From Chitinimonas sp. BJYL2 (GTDB lineage Bacteria > Pseudomonadota > Gammaproteobacteria > Burkholderiales > Chitinimonadaceae): a stretch of 64,000 bases of DNA. The position numbers and the translations under genes are program-made. The stretch covers positions 1-64,000 of the forward strand of contig NZ_JANZKW010000006.1 in NCBI RefSeq assembly GCF_027257935.1. Reading direction: 5' to 3'. The notes under the pieces were generated by a model that saw nothing but the letters and a program-made list of their open reading frames with translations, was not told the origin of the DNA and did not search any database. Of the stretch, positions 32,388 through 41,548 are shown in pieces; positions within the stretch are counted from its first letter, which is position 1, and every line of letters starts with the position of its first letter.

Positions 32388-33209
32388 ATGAAACGGTTGG
32401 CGGCATACTCTTTCCAAGGTCCCGCACCATGCGATGCGCGGTATGGCAGGTTGGCTTATTGTCCCGCGCTATTGGCCGGGTTGTCCGGCACGCATGCCGG
32501 AGCCCCCTTGCCCCACCGTTGCGCACTGTTTCTTCACCACGTAGGTGCCTGGCTACTACCGCAACAATGTTGCCTGTGCGGTGTACGGAGCGGCCAGCAA
32601 GGCTTGTGTCGCGACTGCCACGCGGATTTGCCGTGGATCGGGCCATTACGCTGTCTGGTTTGTGCCGTTCCCTTGGTCCACGGCGGCATCTGTGGGCAAT
32701 GTTTGCAGCATCCGCCAGCGTTCGATACCACATGTGCAGCATGGTGTTACGGCTGGCCCATGAACCGCTTGATCCCGGCTTACAAATATCAGGCTCGGCT
32801 GAGCCTGCTGCCTGTACTGGCGCAAGGTCTGCTGACGGAGCTGCGCGGCGTCCGCGTTCCAGACTGCGTCATCGCCATGCCGCTGCACTCCTCTCGGCTG
32901 CGTGAGCGAGGCTTTAACCAGTCGGCAGAGCTGGCACGCCATCTTGCCCGGGCTCTGGACCTGACACTGGCACTCGACCGGGTGGCACGGATACACCCGG
33001 CACCACCGCAGGCCAAGCAAAACCGCAAGGAGCGCCAGCGGCAGGTTCGTGGTGCATTTGCCGTGACCGGCGAGGTGGCGGGGTTGCATGTGGCCGTGGT
33101 GGATGACGTCATGACCACGGGTGCCAGCCTTAATGAACTTGCGCGCACATTGAAACAAGCAGGCGCACGACGGGTAGACTGCTGGGTGCTGGCTCGCACG
33201 CCAGATTGA
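32388..33209 (+). CDS. comF: ComF-family phosphoribosyltransferase-like protein
   Basis: About 273 residues from ATG 32388. ComF proteins take part in DNA uptake. The N-terminal zinc finger CCLCGVRSGQQGLCRDC and a second CLVCAVP...CGQC pair are followed by a type I PRTase domain with RERGFNQSAELAR and the PRPP motif VVDDVMTTGASL. The first about 45 residues are not conserved, so the true start may be further in, at a TTG near 32481. It sits 43 bases before trmL. Confidence 0.85.
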   Translation: MKRLAAYSFQGPAPCDARYGRLAYCPALLAGLSGTHAGAPLPHRCALFLHHVGAWLLPQQCCLCGVRSGQQGLCRDCHADLPWIGPLRCLVCAVPLVHGGICGQCLQHPPAFDTTCAAWCYGWPMNRLIPAYKYQARLSLLPVLAQGLLTELRGVRVPDCVIAMPLHSSRLRERGFNQSAELARHLARALDLTLALDRVARIHPAPPQAKQNRKERQRQVRGAFAVTGEVAGLHVAVVDDVMTTGASLNELARTLKQAGARRVDCWVLARTPD

Positions 33210-33252
33210 TACCCCGCCCTGCCAATCCCCTGCCCTGTCGACTCTTCAAGCC

Positions 33253-33723
33253 ATGTTTGCCGTCATCCTGTTTCAGCCCGAAATCCCGCCGAATACCGGC
33301 AATGTGATCCGTCTTTGTGCCAATACGGGGTGCGAGCTGCACCTGGTCAAGCCCTTGGGCTTCCCGCTCGATGATGCGAAGCTGCGCCGCGCGGGGCTCG
33401 ATTATCACGAGTATGCGCAGATGCAGGTGCATGAAGACTGGGATGCCTGCGCCAAGCACTTTGCCGGCAGGCGGATATTCGCGATGACGACGCGAGGCTC
33501 AACCCGGCATGATCGCATCGCTTACGAAGCCGGCGATGTGTTCCTGTTTGGTCAGGAGTCCGCGGGGCTGCCCGCTGCGCTACGCGACAGCTTTGCACCG
33601 GATCGCCGCATCAAACTGCCGATGCGGCCTGATAACCGTAGCCTCAACCTGTCGAACGCGGTCGCGGTGACGGTGTTCGAAGCCTGGCGTCAGCACGGCT
33701 TTGCCGGTGCAGCAGAAGGCTGA
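33253..33723 (+). CDS. trmL: tRNA (cytidine(34)-2'-O)-methyltransferase
   Basis: 156 residues, SPOUT family. Methylates the wobble ribose of tRNA-Leu. The family start MFAVILFQPEIPPNTGNVIRLCANTG is complete, with FLFGQESAGLP and the knot region IKLPMRPDNRSLNLSNAVAVTVFEAWRQ. The length matches TrmL. Convergent with the diguanylate cyclase gene. Confidence 0.95.
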   Translation: MFAVILFQPEIPPNTGNVIRLCANTGCELHLVKPLGFPLDDAKLRRAGLDYHEYAQMQVHEDWDACAKHFAGRRIFAMTTRGSTRHDRIAYEAGDVFLFGQESAGLPAALRDSFAPDRRIKLPMRPDNRSLNLSNAVAVTVFEAWRQHGFAGAAEG

Positions 33724-33735
33724 TCCAATCAGTAC

Positions 33736-35562
33736 TCAGGTCGCGGGCTTGGGCTGAACTGCCACGCACACCTGGTTTTTGCCTGACTTCTTGGCCTCGT
33801 ACATGGCCTGATCCGCACGCTCGATGGCGGCCTCCTGATGCTCACCCTGCATGTAGCGGGTGATGCCTGCGGAAAAAGTCACCAGCACGCGCTCATTGTT
33901 GTGCAGGAAAAAATTCTTGGTAAGTTCGCGCTGTACGCGGCGCATGGTATTGGCCGCCTCGCTGGTGACGGTTTCGGGCATCAGCACCACAAACTCCTCA
34001 CCGCCATACCGGGCGATCACATCGGTAGGCCGCAAGGTGTCCTTGACTACCTTGACCAGGTGGCGCAGTGCTTCGTCGCCCGCCTGATGGCCGCGTTGAT
34101 CGTTGAGCTTCTTGAAGTTGTCCAGATCCATCATGGCCAGACACAGCGGCTTGCCCGTGCGTTCCATGCGGGCGATCTCGGTGACGAAAGCTTCATCAAA
34201 GCCGCGGCGGTTCAAGGCACCGGTGAGCTGGTCTTCGCGGACCTTTTCGCTCACGGCACGCAGCTCCGCCTCCAGTTCCTGAATGCGCTTTTCGGCGGCT
34301 TCCGCCTCATTGCGGGCCGCCATCAGCTCCTCGCGTGAGCGAGCCATATCCAGCTGGATCACCCGCGTGTCCTGCATCAGCTCATCCACCACATGCTTGA
34401 GATCGAGCACATCCCGGCTGGTTTCAATACGCCCGGCGTAAACACCGATCTTCTCGTGGTAATCACTGGTGGTATCTGCCATACCGCCAAGGCGATCAAT
34501 GAACAGCGAGATCATCCGCTTGAGCGCGACCTGGGTCTCGGTAAGGCTATGGTGCAACTGCCCTTGTTGATACACGACCTCCTTGAAGCCCGCCTCTGCC
34601 TCGTAAAGGCGGGTCATGCTCATGGGCTTGGCAAGTATGTCCCGCACCACGGCAACCTGGCCTTCCAGCCAGCGGCCATCACCCGACACGGCGATCAGGT
34701 TATCGGTCACCAGCATCAGCAGATTCACCAAGCCTGCAGATACGCGGTCATCCCGCTGATTCTTGAGTTCAAGCTGCGACCAGAACTTGCGCAGGCGCTC
34801 GGCGAGAAACTGCAGACCCTGCTCGCTGGATACCGACTCGGCAGCCAGCGCCAGGCTCTCGGCCTCCTCCGCTAGATCCGGTTCTCCGCGCAGGCGGGCG
34901 GCAATACCCAGACGCAATGCCCGAGACAGCAATTCACGCCACAGCGACCAGTCCACATTACCCTGCGCCACCGGCTGTATCTCACTGCCGGGCACTGGCG
35001 CCGATGCTGCCTCGGCAGCAGCCGGGGCGACCTCGCCGGCGACCTCGATACCGCCCTCAACGCCGGCACCCTCGGCCCAGCTGACAATCAGGGCAGCAAG
35101 CTTTTCGTTCAGCAACGAAGGGTAATTGCCGAAATTGAGCAAGACTTTGGCCAGCGACTCCTGCTTACGGGCCATTGTGAAATGCGGGCTGCGCATGTCC
35201 CATTGGACCAGCAGGTCGCGAATCAGCTCAGACCATGGCCGCGTCAGGGTGGCCTGGCCGCCCTGAGATTCAATCGCTGCCACCAGCGGTGCGGTCACGC
35301 CCGACCAGTCGCGGTGATCCGCTGCCGCGCTGATCAATTTGATATTTCGCTGGAGATCCGGCGATTGCTTGGGCATTGCCTTGAGCATGGCCAGAATCGC
35401 GTCCAGCAAGGGATTCGCCCCCCCGGCTTTGCGTGCCTTGCCACCCTCGATCTCGTGATAGAGGTCTTCGTAGTGCTCCGGCGTCGGCGGAATACGGCGC
35501 GTGGCGAGCTGGCGCAGGGCCTCGCGCGCGATATCGGTCGGGTTGCTTAGCTTGTTGCTCAT
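33736..35562 (-). CDS. Diguanylate cyclase with long uncharacterised N-terminus
   Basis: 608 residues, soluble. The C-terminal GGDEF domain (about 440-600) has GGEEF at 520-524 and the product-inhibition I-site RPTD (511-514) five residues before it, so it should make and sense cyclic di-GMP. A coiled coil (about 405-440) connects it to a 400-residue helical N-terminus beginning TDIAREALRQLATRRIPPTPEHYEDLYHEI, a motif seen in a betaproteobacterial GGDEF subgroup. No membrane segment. The N-terminus is presumably the input domain. Confidence 0.88.
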   Translation of the reverse strand: MSNKLSNPTDIAREALRQLATRRIPPTPEHYEDLYHEIEGGKARKAGGANPLLDAILAMLKAMPKQSPDLQRNIKLISAAADHRDWSGVTAPLVAAIESQGGQATLTRPWSELIRDLLVQWDMRSPHFTMARKQESLAKVLLNFGNYPSLLNEKLAALIVSWAEGAGVEGGIEVAGEVAPAAAEAASAPVPGSEIQPVAQGNVDWSLWRELLSRALRLGIAARLRGEPDLAEEAESLALAAESVSSEQGLQFLAERLRKFWSQLELKNQRDDRVSAGLVNLLMLVTDNLIAVSGDGRWLEGQVAVVRDILAKPMSMTRLYEAEAGFKEVVYQQGQLHHSLTETQVALKRMISLFIDRLGGMADTTSDYHEKIGVYAGRIETSRDVLDLKHVVDELMQDTRVIQLDMARSREELMAARNEAEAAEKRIQELEAELRAVSEKVREDQLTGALNRRGFDEAFVTEIARMERTGKPLCLAMMDLDNFKKLNDQRGHQAGDEALRHLVKVVKDTLRPTDVIARYGGEEFVVLMPETVTSEAANTMRRVQRELTKNFFLHNNERVLVTFSAGITRYMQGEHQEAAIERADQAMYEAKKSGKNQVCVAVQPKPAT

Positions 35563-35658
35563 TGAATGCAGACAATGCCGTTGGAATAGTGCACTCAGTC
35601 ATTGTAGAAACTGGGTTACACCAAGCAAGACTTAAGTGAATACAAGATCAAACAAAAA

Positions 35659-35678
35659 GGGCCCGGTTACCCGAGCCC
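35659..35678 (-). terminator. Terminator of the rpsF-priB-rpsR-rplI operon
   Basis: GGGCCCGG (35659-35666), loop TTAC, CCGAGCCC (35671-35678) with one G:T pair; the minus strand continues TTTTTGTTTG. Confidence 0.85.
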
Positions 35679-35705
35679 TCTTTTCCACAGACGTGGTTCG
35701 CAGGC

Positions 35706-36152
35706 TTAAGCGCCGACGACGGTTACCTTGATGTTGGTAACCACATCGTGGTGCAGTGCCAGAGCGATGTCGTACTCGCCGATCGCCTTGAGCGGGCCTT
35801 CGGGCAGGCGCACTTCGCGCTTCTCGATGGCAACGCCAGCGGCGGTCACGGCTTCAGCGATGTCTTGCGTGGTGATCGAACCGAACAGACGGCCGTCAAC
35901 ACCGGCCTTCTGAGCGATGGTCACAGCAAACTCGACCAGCTTTTCAGCACGGGCTTGAGCGCCGGCCAGGATTTCAGCCTGTTGCTTTTCGAGTTCGGCG
36001 CGGCGAACTTCGAACTGCTTCAGGTTGGCGTCGGTCGCGCGCTTGGCCTTGCCTTGCGGGATCAGGAAGTTACGGGCGTAGCCGTCCTTGACCTTGACGA
36101 TATCGCCCAGGGTGCCCAGGTTGGCCACTTTTTCCAGAAGAATGATTTGCAT
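35706..36152 (-). CDS. rplI: 50S ribosomal protein L9
   Basis: 148 residues with the family start [30 protein letters not shown] and the long connecting helix ([17 protein letters not shown]) between the two rRNA-binding domains. Last gene of the rpsF operon, 15 bases after rpsR, followed by an intrinsic terminator. Confidence 0.98.
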   Translation of the reverse strand: MQIILLEKVANLGTLGDIVKVKDGYARNFLIPQGKAKRATDANLKQFEVRRAELEKQQAEILAGAQARAEKLVEFAVTIAQKAGVDGRLFGSITTQDIAEAVTAAGVAIEKREVRLPEGPLKAIGEYDIALALHHDVVTNIKVTVVGA

Positions 36153-36167
36153 GTTGGCAGCTCCGGC

Positions 36168-36395
36168 TTAGTGCTTGTCGGTGTAAGGCATCAGGGCCAG
36201 GAAGCGGGCGCGCTTGATGGCGTCCGACAGTTGGCGCTGGTAGCGAGCCTTGGTGCCGGTGATGCGTGCGGGGATGATCTTGCCGTTCTCGCTGATGAAA
36301 TCCTTCAGCAGGTTGACATCTTTGTAATCAACTTCCTTGATGCCTTCGGCGGTGAAGCGGCAAAACTTGCGACGCTTGAACAGGTTACGGGACAT
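36168..36395 (-). CDS. rpsR: 30S ribosomal protein S18
   Basis: 75 residues. [21 protein letters not shown] and [24 protein letters not shown] are diagnostic. S18 pairs with S6 on the 30S platform, and both are encoded in this operon. Confidence 0.98.
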   Translation of the reverse strand: MSRNLFKRRKFCRFTAEGIKEVDYKDVNLLKDFISENGKIIPARITGTKARYQRQLSDAIKRARFLALMPYTDKH

Positions 36396-36439
36396 GATGA
36401 CCTCTCGAATTCAGAAAACTCTGGAATCGCAGCGATAAA

Positions 36440-36736
36440 TTACGCGCGCTTCCAATCGTTGATATGCAGCACCAGACTGTGCTTGTAGCGCTGGCTCCGG
36501 CCGGCGAGAAATCCTTTTACAAGGACTTCCGTTCCTTCGGGCAGGCTCGCCAGACTTCTTGCCGATTCACCGAGGCAGACGCAGGGCATTTCGCACTGGA
36601 CTTGCCGGTCACTGCCGCCTTCCTGCTGGGTGGATTCATGCATGAGCCTGAATTCAACCACCGGGATGCCGGCAGGGGTGTAACGCAAGGGCTGGAGTTC
36701 GAGCAACTGACCGTGGGCGACGACCTGGTTGCGCAC
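36440..36736 (-). CDS. priB: Primosomal replication protein N
   Basis: 98 residues, single-strand DNA-binding OB fold that helps PriA reload the replisome. RYTPAGIPVVEFRLMHES and VLVKGFLAGRSQRYKHSLVLHI fit PriB. The position between rpsF and rpsR is the classic gamma/betaproteobacterial arrangement. Confidence 0.95.
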   Translation of the reverse strand: MRNQVVAHGQLLELQPLRYTPAGIPVVEFRLMHESTQQEGGSDRQVQCEMPCVCLGESARSLASLPEGTEVLVKGFLAGRSQRYKHSLVLHINDWKRA

Positions 36737-36752
36737 TACGTACTACGCCCGA

Positions 36753-37124
36753 TCAGGCCGCAGCCGCTTCCTTGGCCTCAGGGGCCGGGGTCAGCGACTT
36801 GGACTTCTCTTCCTTCATCATCGGCGATGCTTCGGTGATGGCGCGCTCAGTCTTGAGAGTGAGGTGGCGCAGCACGGCATCGTTGAACTTGAAGGCGTGT
36901 TCGAGCTCGTCCAGGGTGCCTTGGCCGATTTCCACGTTCATCAGAACGTAGTGAGCCTTGTGCATCTTCTGGATCGGGTAAGCCATCTGGCGACGGCCCC
37001 AGTCTTCGAGGCGATGGATCTTGCCGCCGTCGTTAGTAATCATCGTCTTGTAGCGCTCGATCATGGCGGGCACTTGCTCGCTCTGATCGGGATGCACGAT
37101 GAACACGATTTCGTAGTGTCGCAT
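36753..37124 (-). CDS. rpsF: 30S ribosomal protein S6
   Basis: 123 residues, [19 protein letters not shown] start, with [29 protein letters not shown] 37124 has AAGGAG 7 bases upstream; the longer open frame to 37220 is not used. The C-terminus is an acidic/Ala-rich tail. A stem-loop in its leader may mediate S6:S18 autoregulation. Confidence 0.97.
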   Translation of the reverse strand: MRHYEIVFIVHPDQSEQVPAMIERYKTMITNDGGKIHRLEDWGRRQMAYPIQKMHKAHYVLMNVEIGQGTLDELEHAFKFNDAVLRHLTLKTERAITEASPMMKEEKSKSLTPAPEAKEAAAA

Positions 37125-37147
37125 GTGATCTCCTTGCGGATTAATCA

Positions 37148-37176
37148 GCCTGCCGTCATGCGAATAACGGTCAGGC
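37148..37176 (-). promoter_or_regulatory. Stem-loop in the rpsF leader (possible S6:S18 site)
   Basis: On the minus strand GCCTGACCGT pairs with ACGGCAGGC with one bulged A, ending 24 bases before the rpsF ATG. Many bacteria control rpsF with a leader stem that includes a CCG triplet bound by S6:S18. A CCG is present here, though paired in this fold. Assignment is tentative. Confidence 0.4.
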
Positions 37177-37404
37177 AAGGGTGGAAAGCCGGGCATTGTA
37201 GCCGTGGGACTCTTGAACACGCAAGGAAATCAGGCATTTAGATTGCGAACAGGGGCATGCACGGTATGCGTCGCATCTCAACTTCGAGACTGACGTAAGG
37301 GACACCACCTATCGCCCCCTGCCAGGCAAGGCACGGTTACTGACGAGCGCCAGTGGGGCTCCCTCCAAGGCGATGCAACTTGGGCTCCGTCGCTGCGGCG
37401 ATGC

Positions 37405-37438
37405 CCAGCGTTCTTGGCGCTATGCGCCCAGAACCTGG
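37405..37438. repeat. Inverted repeat of unknown role
   Basis: CCAG-C-GTTCT-T-GGCGC and GCGCC-C-AGAAC-CTGG form a 14-bp stem with one mismatch and one bulge around a TAT loop. No T-tract adjoins it. It could be a solitary repetitive extragenic element. Confidence 0.45.
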
Positions 37439-37526
37439 TTCATGCACAGCTGGCGGGGGCGGCGGGGGCCATGGGGGCTCGGGTTCAATCAGGGTTGAGC
37501 GCCGGCTTGAGCCTGAACAAAAGCAA

Positions 37527-37549
37527 AGCGCCCGGGTTCCCCGGGCGCT
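37527..37549 (-). terminator. Terminator of ndh
   Basis: AGCGCCCGGG (37527-37536), loop TTC, CCCGGGCGCT (37540-37549); the minus strand continues TTGCTTTTG, about 47 bases past the ndh stop. Confidence 0.8.
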
Positions 37550-37595
37550 GCAACTGCACGTGACGCTACAAAGCCCGCATTCCAAGCCATGGCAC

Positions 37596-38915
37596 TCAAT
37601 GCAGCTTGATCCTCGGCCTGTGTACCTTGTCCAGCCATTCAGCCAGCGTGATGAGCACGGTACGCCAGAAGCCCGACAGTGCCATCTGGTGTTGCTTGTG
37701 CAAGCCCCAGTACATGAACTTGGCAAACGTTCCTTCAATGAACAGGCTGCCGCGCGCGAGGCTACCCATCAGCGAACCTACAGAACCATAACTGGCAAGC
37801 GACACCAGCGAACCATGATCGGTGAAGCGGAAGGCGCGCATGGGTTTGCCCGCCATGGTTCGCTGCAGGTTATCCGCCAGCCGCGTCGCCTGCTGGTGTG
37901 CCGCCTGTGCCCGCGCCGGCACCCATCCGCCCTTACCGTCAGGGCATCCCGCACAGTCACCCAGTGCAAAGATGCGCTCGTCGCGGGTGCTTTGCAGCGT
38001 CGGCTCCACCACCAACTGGTTGAGCCGGTTGGTTTCCAGGCCGTCGATCCCGCGCAGGAAGTCGGGCGCCTTGATGCCGGCAGCCCACACGGTCAGCGCA
38101 GATGGAATCATTGCACCACTGGCCAGGTGCACCCCATCGGCCGTGACCTCGACCACCCGCTCATTGCTGTGGATCTCGACAGCCAGCTGTCGCAGTTCCC
38201 TGGCGGCAGCCTCCGAGAGGCGCTCTGGCAGTACCGACAGGATGCGGGTATTGGCATCCACCAGCACGATCTTCAGATCGCGCTCCGGGTTGATGTGTTC
38301 CAGACCGAAGCTGCCCAGCACCAGTGCCGCATCGTGAAGCTCGGCCGCCAGCTCCACACCGGTTGCACCAGCACCGATGATGGCGACAGTAAAGCGCCCT
38401 TGTCCGGCCTCTGGCGGCTGGCTATTGGCACGCAGGCATACATTGATCAGGCGTTCGTGGAATTCTCGTGCCGCGTCTGGGCTATCGAGGCGGATCGCAT
38501 ATTCGGCCACGCCGGGCGTGTTGAAGTCGTTGGTCTGGCTGCCCAGTGCGATGACCAAGTAGTCATAAGCCAGTCGCTGCGCGGCGATGATTTCGCGTCC
38601 GGCGCTGTCGACCAAAGGTGCAATCAGGATTTCGCGCTTTGCCCGATCCAGCCCTTCGAAACGTCCTTGGCGGAAACGGAAGTGATGCCACCGTGCCTGC
38701 GCGAGATATTCGATTTCCTCGGCATGGCTGTCGTAACTGCCGGCGGCCAGTTGGTGCAGCAAGGGCTTCCAGATATGGGTGCGCTGGCTATCCACCAGCA
38801 CAATCTCGGCTTTGCCGGATTTGCCCAGCTTGTCACCAAGATGGGTCGCCAACTCCAGCCCACCCGCACCGCCCCCCACGATCACTACGCGGGGACATCG
38901 TCTGCTTTCGCTCAT
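37596..38915 (-). CDS. ndh: Type II NADH:quinone oxidoreductase
   Basis: 439 residues, peripheral inner-membrane flavoprotein passing electrons from NADH to quinone without pumping protons. FAD-binding VVIVGGGAGGLELA (near 10-23), NAD-binding VAIIGAGATGVELAAEL, and IFALGDCAGC near the C-terminal FAD contact are present. The C-terminal YWGLHKQHQMALSGFWR helix is the membrane anchor typical of NDH-2. Confidence 0.93.
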   Translation of the reverse strand: MSESRRCPRVVIVGGGAGGLELATHLGDKLGKSGKAEIVLVDSQRTHIWKPLLHQLAAGSYDSHAEEIEYLAQARWHHFRFRQGRFEGLDRAKREILIAPLVDSAGREIIAAQRLAYDYLVIALGSQTNDFNTPGVAEYAIRLDSPDAAREFHERLINVCLRANSQPPEAGQGRFTVAIIGAGATGVELAAELHDAALVLGSFGLEHINPERDLKIVLVDANTRILSVLPERLSEAAARELRQLAVEIHSNERVVEVTADGVHLASGAMIPSALTVWAAGIKAPDFLRGIDGLETNRLNQLVVEPTLQSTRDERIFALGDCAGCPDGKGGWVPARAQAAHQQATRLADNLQRTMAGKPMRAFRFTDHGSLVSLASYGSVGSLMGSLARGSLFIEGTFAKFMYWGLHKQHQMALSGFWRTVLITLAEWLDKVHRPRIKLH

Positions 38916-39021
38916 GCATCACCTCGCCGCTTTCATTTGTCTGACCCCATTCTAGCGGGCCAGTCTCCTGATCCTGCGAACGCATAGCGATTTGCTTAGC
39001 CCCGAATGCAGGGAGCAACGC

Positions 39022-39900
39022 CTACTTGCCGAAGCGATACCAGTAAGCCGGGATGTGCAGCGGCGTTCCCTCGGGCAGATCGGGATTCTCCAGTACGATC
39101 AAGCGACGTTTGGCTGCCTGGACCTGCTTGATGACTTGGCCGTAGCGGGCCTTGAACAGTGCGTCGAATGAACCATCCGCAATGGCGGCTTCCAGCCCCC
39201 GCTGGATCACGCTCGCCAATGCCGGGTTCTTTTTGCTGACAAAATAATAAGACGCCGTGGGGTAGTAGATCAGCACATACGGCTCTACGACGATGCCCGC
39301 GCTTTTGTGTCGTTCGGCCTCGCCCCAGATCTCGATGACCGAGCGGGGGAAATAATCGTAACGCTTCGCCGCCAGCATCTGGAACAAGCTACCGTAACTG
39401 ACTGCCGCCTGAACCTTGAGGCTATTGGCGCGCAGTATGTCGGTATCCGGCCAGTCATGCCCCTGCCCCGCCACAAAGCGCCGAAGATCTGCGGCTGCGT
39501 GAACATTCGCAAACAGCTCGGTTTCCGCCTTGCGGACCAGCGCAATCCGGTAACCCATCAAGCCCTTGTAGATGGGAATGCAGATAGGCATCAGCTCGGC
39601 TTCGCGCTCACGCGAAGTCATTGTCCACATCACATCGATGCCCTGCCCGTTTGCCAGCAAGCGCAGTGCGCGCCCTTGCGGCGTAACCAAGCCAGACGGA
39701 CGGATATCCGCACGCACGCCCGCTTTGCTCAACGCCAGCTTGAGCAGCGCAACGGGGTACTCCAGCTGCGGATCCTCAGGCGCTTCGGGCCTGGGATAGA
39801 TCAGCGGAGCAGCCAGCGCCGGCATGGTGCAGATCAGCGCGGAAAGCGCGAGGATCAGCCACGCACGGGCCAATGAGAAGCGAAAACGCAATGCCATCAT
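39022..39900 (-). CDS. Periplasmic substrate-binding-like protein
   Basis: 292 residues. The signal peptide ends about MPALA. The rest resembles family-3 solute-binding domains (IDVMWTMTSREREAELMPICIPIYKGLMGYRIALV, ASVIQRGLEAAIADGSFDALFKARYG). No transporter genes are next to it. It differs from the other binding protein at 20217 and may serve in sensing. The ligand is unknown. Confidence 0.7.
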   Translation of the reverse strand: MMALRFRFSLARAWLILALSALICTMPALAAPLIYPRPEAPEDPQLEYPVALLKLALSKAGVRADIRPSGLVTPQGRALRLLANGQGIDVMWTMTSREREAELMPICIPIYKGLMGYRIALVRKAETELFANVHAAADLRRFVAGQGHDWPDTDILRANSLKVQAAVSYGSLFQMLAAKRYDYFPRSVIEIWGEAERHKSAGIVVEPYVLIYYPTASYYFVSKKNPALASVIQRGLEAAIADGSFDALFKARYGQVIKQVQAAKRRLIVLENPDLPEGTPLHIPAYWYRFGK

Positions 39901-39946
39901 GGGCTCAGATTAGTGTGACTCACGACAAAAAGGCATGAGCGATTGA

Positions 39947-40717
39947 TCAAGCCGCACTACAAATCCGCATGCCGTCGTAGCCCATCACCACGCCGGCCGG
40001 CAGCCGCGCGCTCAGTTCGGTGTATTCGAACTCATGGGTCATATGGATCAGCACGGTCTGCCTTGCACCGATACGCGCGGCAGCAGTCAGCGACTGTTCC
40101 AGCCCGAAGTGGGTATGGTGCGGCTGGGTGCGCAGGCAGTCGAGCAGCAACACATCCAGACCATCGAGCAGGGCGAAGCTCGATTCGGGAATCTCCGATA
40201 CATCAGTCAGGTAAGCCACCTTGCCAATGCGATAGCCCAGTACAGGCCAGCGGCCATGCATGACAGGCACGGGGATGATTTCCACGCCACGATGACAGAA
40301 CGGCCCGTCCACCGCAGTTGTCTGCAAGGATGGTAGCTCCCACCACTGCCCGGGCGGCAAGGTGGTGTAGTGAAAGCGTGTGTTGATATCGTGCATCGTG
40401 TAGGGGCTGCCAAACACCGGCATGGCGGCCTTGTTCACGTAACAGAACGCACGCAGGTCATCGATGCCGTTGAGGTGGTCGGCATGCTGATGGGTGTACA
40501 GCACGGCATCCACGCGGGTCAGCCCCTCGCGCAGTGCCTGGGTGCGCAGATCGGGGCCGGTGTCGATCAGGAAGCTCAGGCCCTGTGTGGTGATCACACT
40601 GGATGAGCGGGTGCGCTTGTTGCGCGGATCGGGCGACGTACAGGTCGCGCACTGGCAACCGATGGCAGGTGTGCCGGCACTGGAACCACAACCCAGGATC
40701 AGTATCTCGGTGCTCAT
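39947..40717 (-). CDS. MBL-fold hydrolase, PhnP-like
   Basis: 256 residues. An N-terminal CGSSAGTPAIGCQCATC, then the zinc motif THQHADHLNGIDDLR (HxHxDH) and a late IHMTHEFEY. PhnP and related phosphodiesterases share this layout with the early cysteines. It overlaps tatD by four bases (ATGA), so it is translationally coupled to it. The substrate is probably a phosphodiester. Confidence 0.82.
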   Translation of the reverse strand: MSTEILILGCGSSAGTPAIGCQCATCTSPDPRNKRTRSSSVITTQGLSFLIDTGPDLRTQALREGLTRVDAVLYTHQHADHLNGIDDLRAFCYVNKAAMPVFGSPYTMHDINTRFHYTTLPPGQWWELPSLQTTAVDGPFCHRGVEIIPVPVMHGRWPVLGYRIGKVAYLTDVSEIPESSFALLDGLDVLLLDCLRTQPHHTHFGLEQSLTAAARIGARQTVLIHMTHEFEYTELSARLPAGVVMGYDGMRICSAA

Positions 40718-41490
40718 GCGAGCCGGCCTTCCAGTTTGAACAAGCGCGCAAAGTTGGCCGTGGTGGCCGCGGCGACTTCATCCACGCTGATACCGCGCAA
40801 GTCGGCGATATGCTCAGCCACATGGCGCACATAAGCCGGCTGGTTCTGCTTGCCGCGGAATGGCACCGGCGCCAGATACGGCGAATCGGTTTCGATCAGC
40901 ATGCGTTCCAGCGGGATCGTGCGCGCTACTTCCTTGAGTTCCTCGGCCTTCTTGAAGGTGACGATGCCCGAGAACGAGATATAGAAATTTTGTGTAATCG
41001 CCGCATCGGCCACCGCCTGCGATTCGGTAAAGCAATGCATCACGCCGCTGGCCTCGTGGGCGGACTCCTCGGCCATGATGCGCAGCGTGTCGTCCGATGC
41101 GCTGCGGGTGTGGATGATCAGCGGCTTGGCGCAGGCACGCGCAGCCCGGATGTGCACGCGGAAGCGTTCACGCTGCCATTCAAGGTCGCCCTGCAGGCGG
41201 TAGTAATCGAGCCCCGTCTCGCCGATGGCGATCACCTTGGGATGCCGCGCCAGCTCGATCAGCTGTTCCACCGTGGGTTCGGTTTCATCCTCGTAATCGG
41301 GATGCACGCCAACCGAGGCATAGATATGCGGATACCGATCCGCCATCGCCAGCACATTGGGCAAGGCTGGCAGGTTCACCGACACGCACAGCGCATGGCT
41401 GACCCGGTTATCGCGCATGGCCGCCATCATGGCATCGGCGTTCTGGGCGAGTTCAGGGAAGTCGATATGGCAGTGGGAATCGATGAACAT
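40714..41490 (-). CDS. tatD: TatD-family hydrolase
   Basis: 258 residues, metal-dependent TIM-barrel nuclease family. Metal ligands appear in DSHCHIDF (HxH), GETGLDYYR, IIHTR, MHCFT and LIETDSPYLAP. In many betaproteobacteria this gene follows pilZ; here a penicillin acylase homologue has come between. The terminator at 41507-41530 precedes it, so it starts its own transcript with the MBL gene. Confidence 0.93.
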   Translation of the reverse strand: MFIDSHCHIDFPELAQNADAMMAAMRDNRVSHALCVSVNLPALPNVLAMADRYPHIYASVGVHPDYEDETEPTVEQLIELARHPKVIAIGETGLDYYRLQGDLEWQRERFRVHIRAARACAKPLIIHTRSASDDTLRIMAEESAHEASGVMHCFTESQAVADAAITQNFYISFSGIVTFKKAEELKEVARTIPLERMLIETDSPYLAPVPFRGKQNQPAYVRHVAEHIADLRGISVDEVAAATTANFARLFKLEGRLA

Positions 41491-41506
41491 GGGCTATCCA
41501 AATGAA

Positions 41507-41530
41507 AACGGGCGCTATGCAGCGCCCGTT
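41507..41530 (-). terminator. Terminator of the penicillin acylase-like gene
   Basis: AACGGGCGCT (41507-41516), loop ATGC, AGCGCCCGTT (41521-41530); on the minus strand TTTTCATTTG follows, 18 bases past the stop of the upstream gene. Confidence 0.8.
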
Positions 41531-41548
41531 GATTTTACCGCCCTGCGC

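Larger units (their letters stand above)
37125..37595. other. 470-base region upstream of rpsF and downstream of ndh
   Basis: No believable ORF. It holds the rpsF leader stem-loop (37148-37176), a strong inverted repeat (37405-37438) without a T-tract, a GC-rich purine-rich stretch near 37450-37480, and the ndh terminator (37527-37549). Confidence 0.6.

Noticed and set aside
37353-38987. 544-codon + strand frame opposite ndh
   Set aside because: NDH-2 on the minus strand is unambiguous; the + strand frame crosses the ndh terminator.
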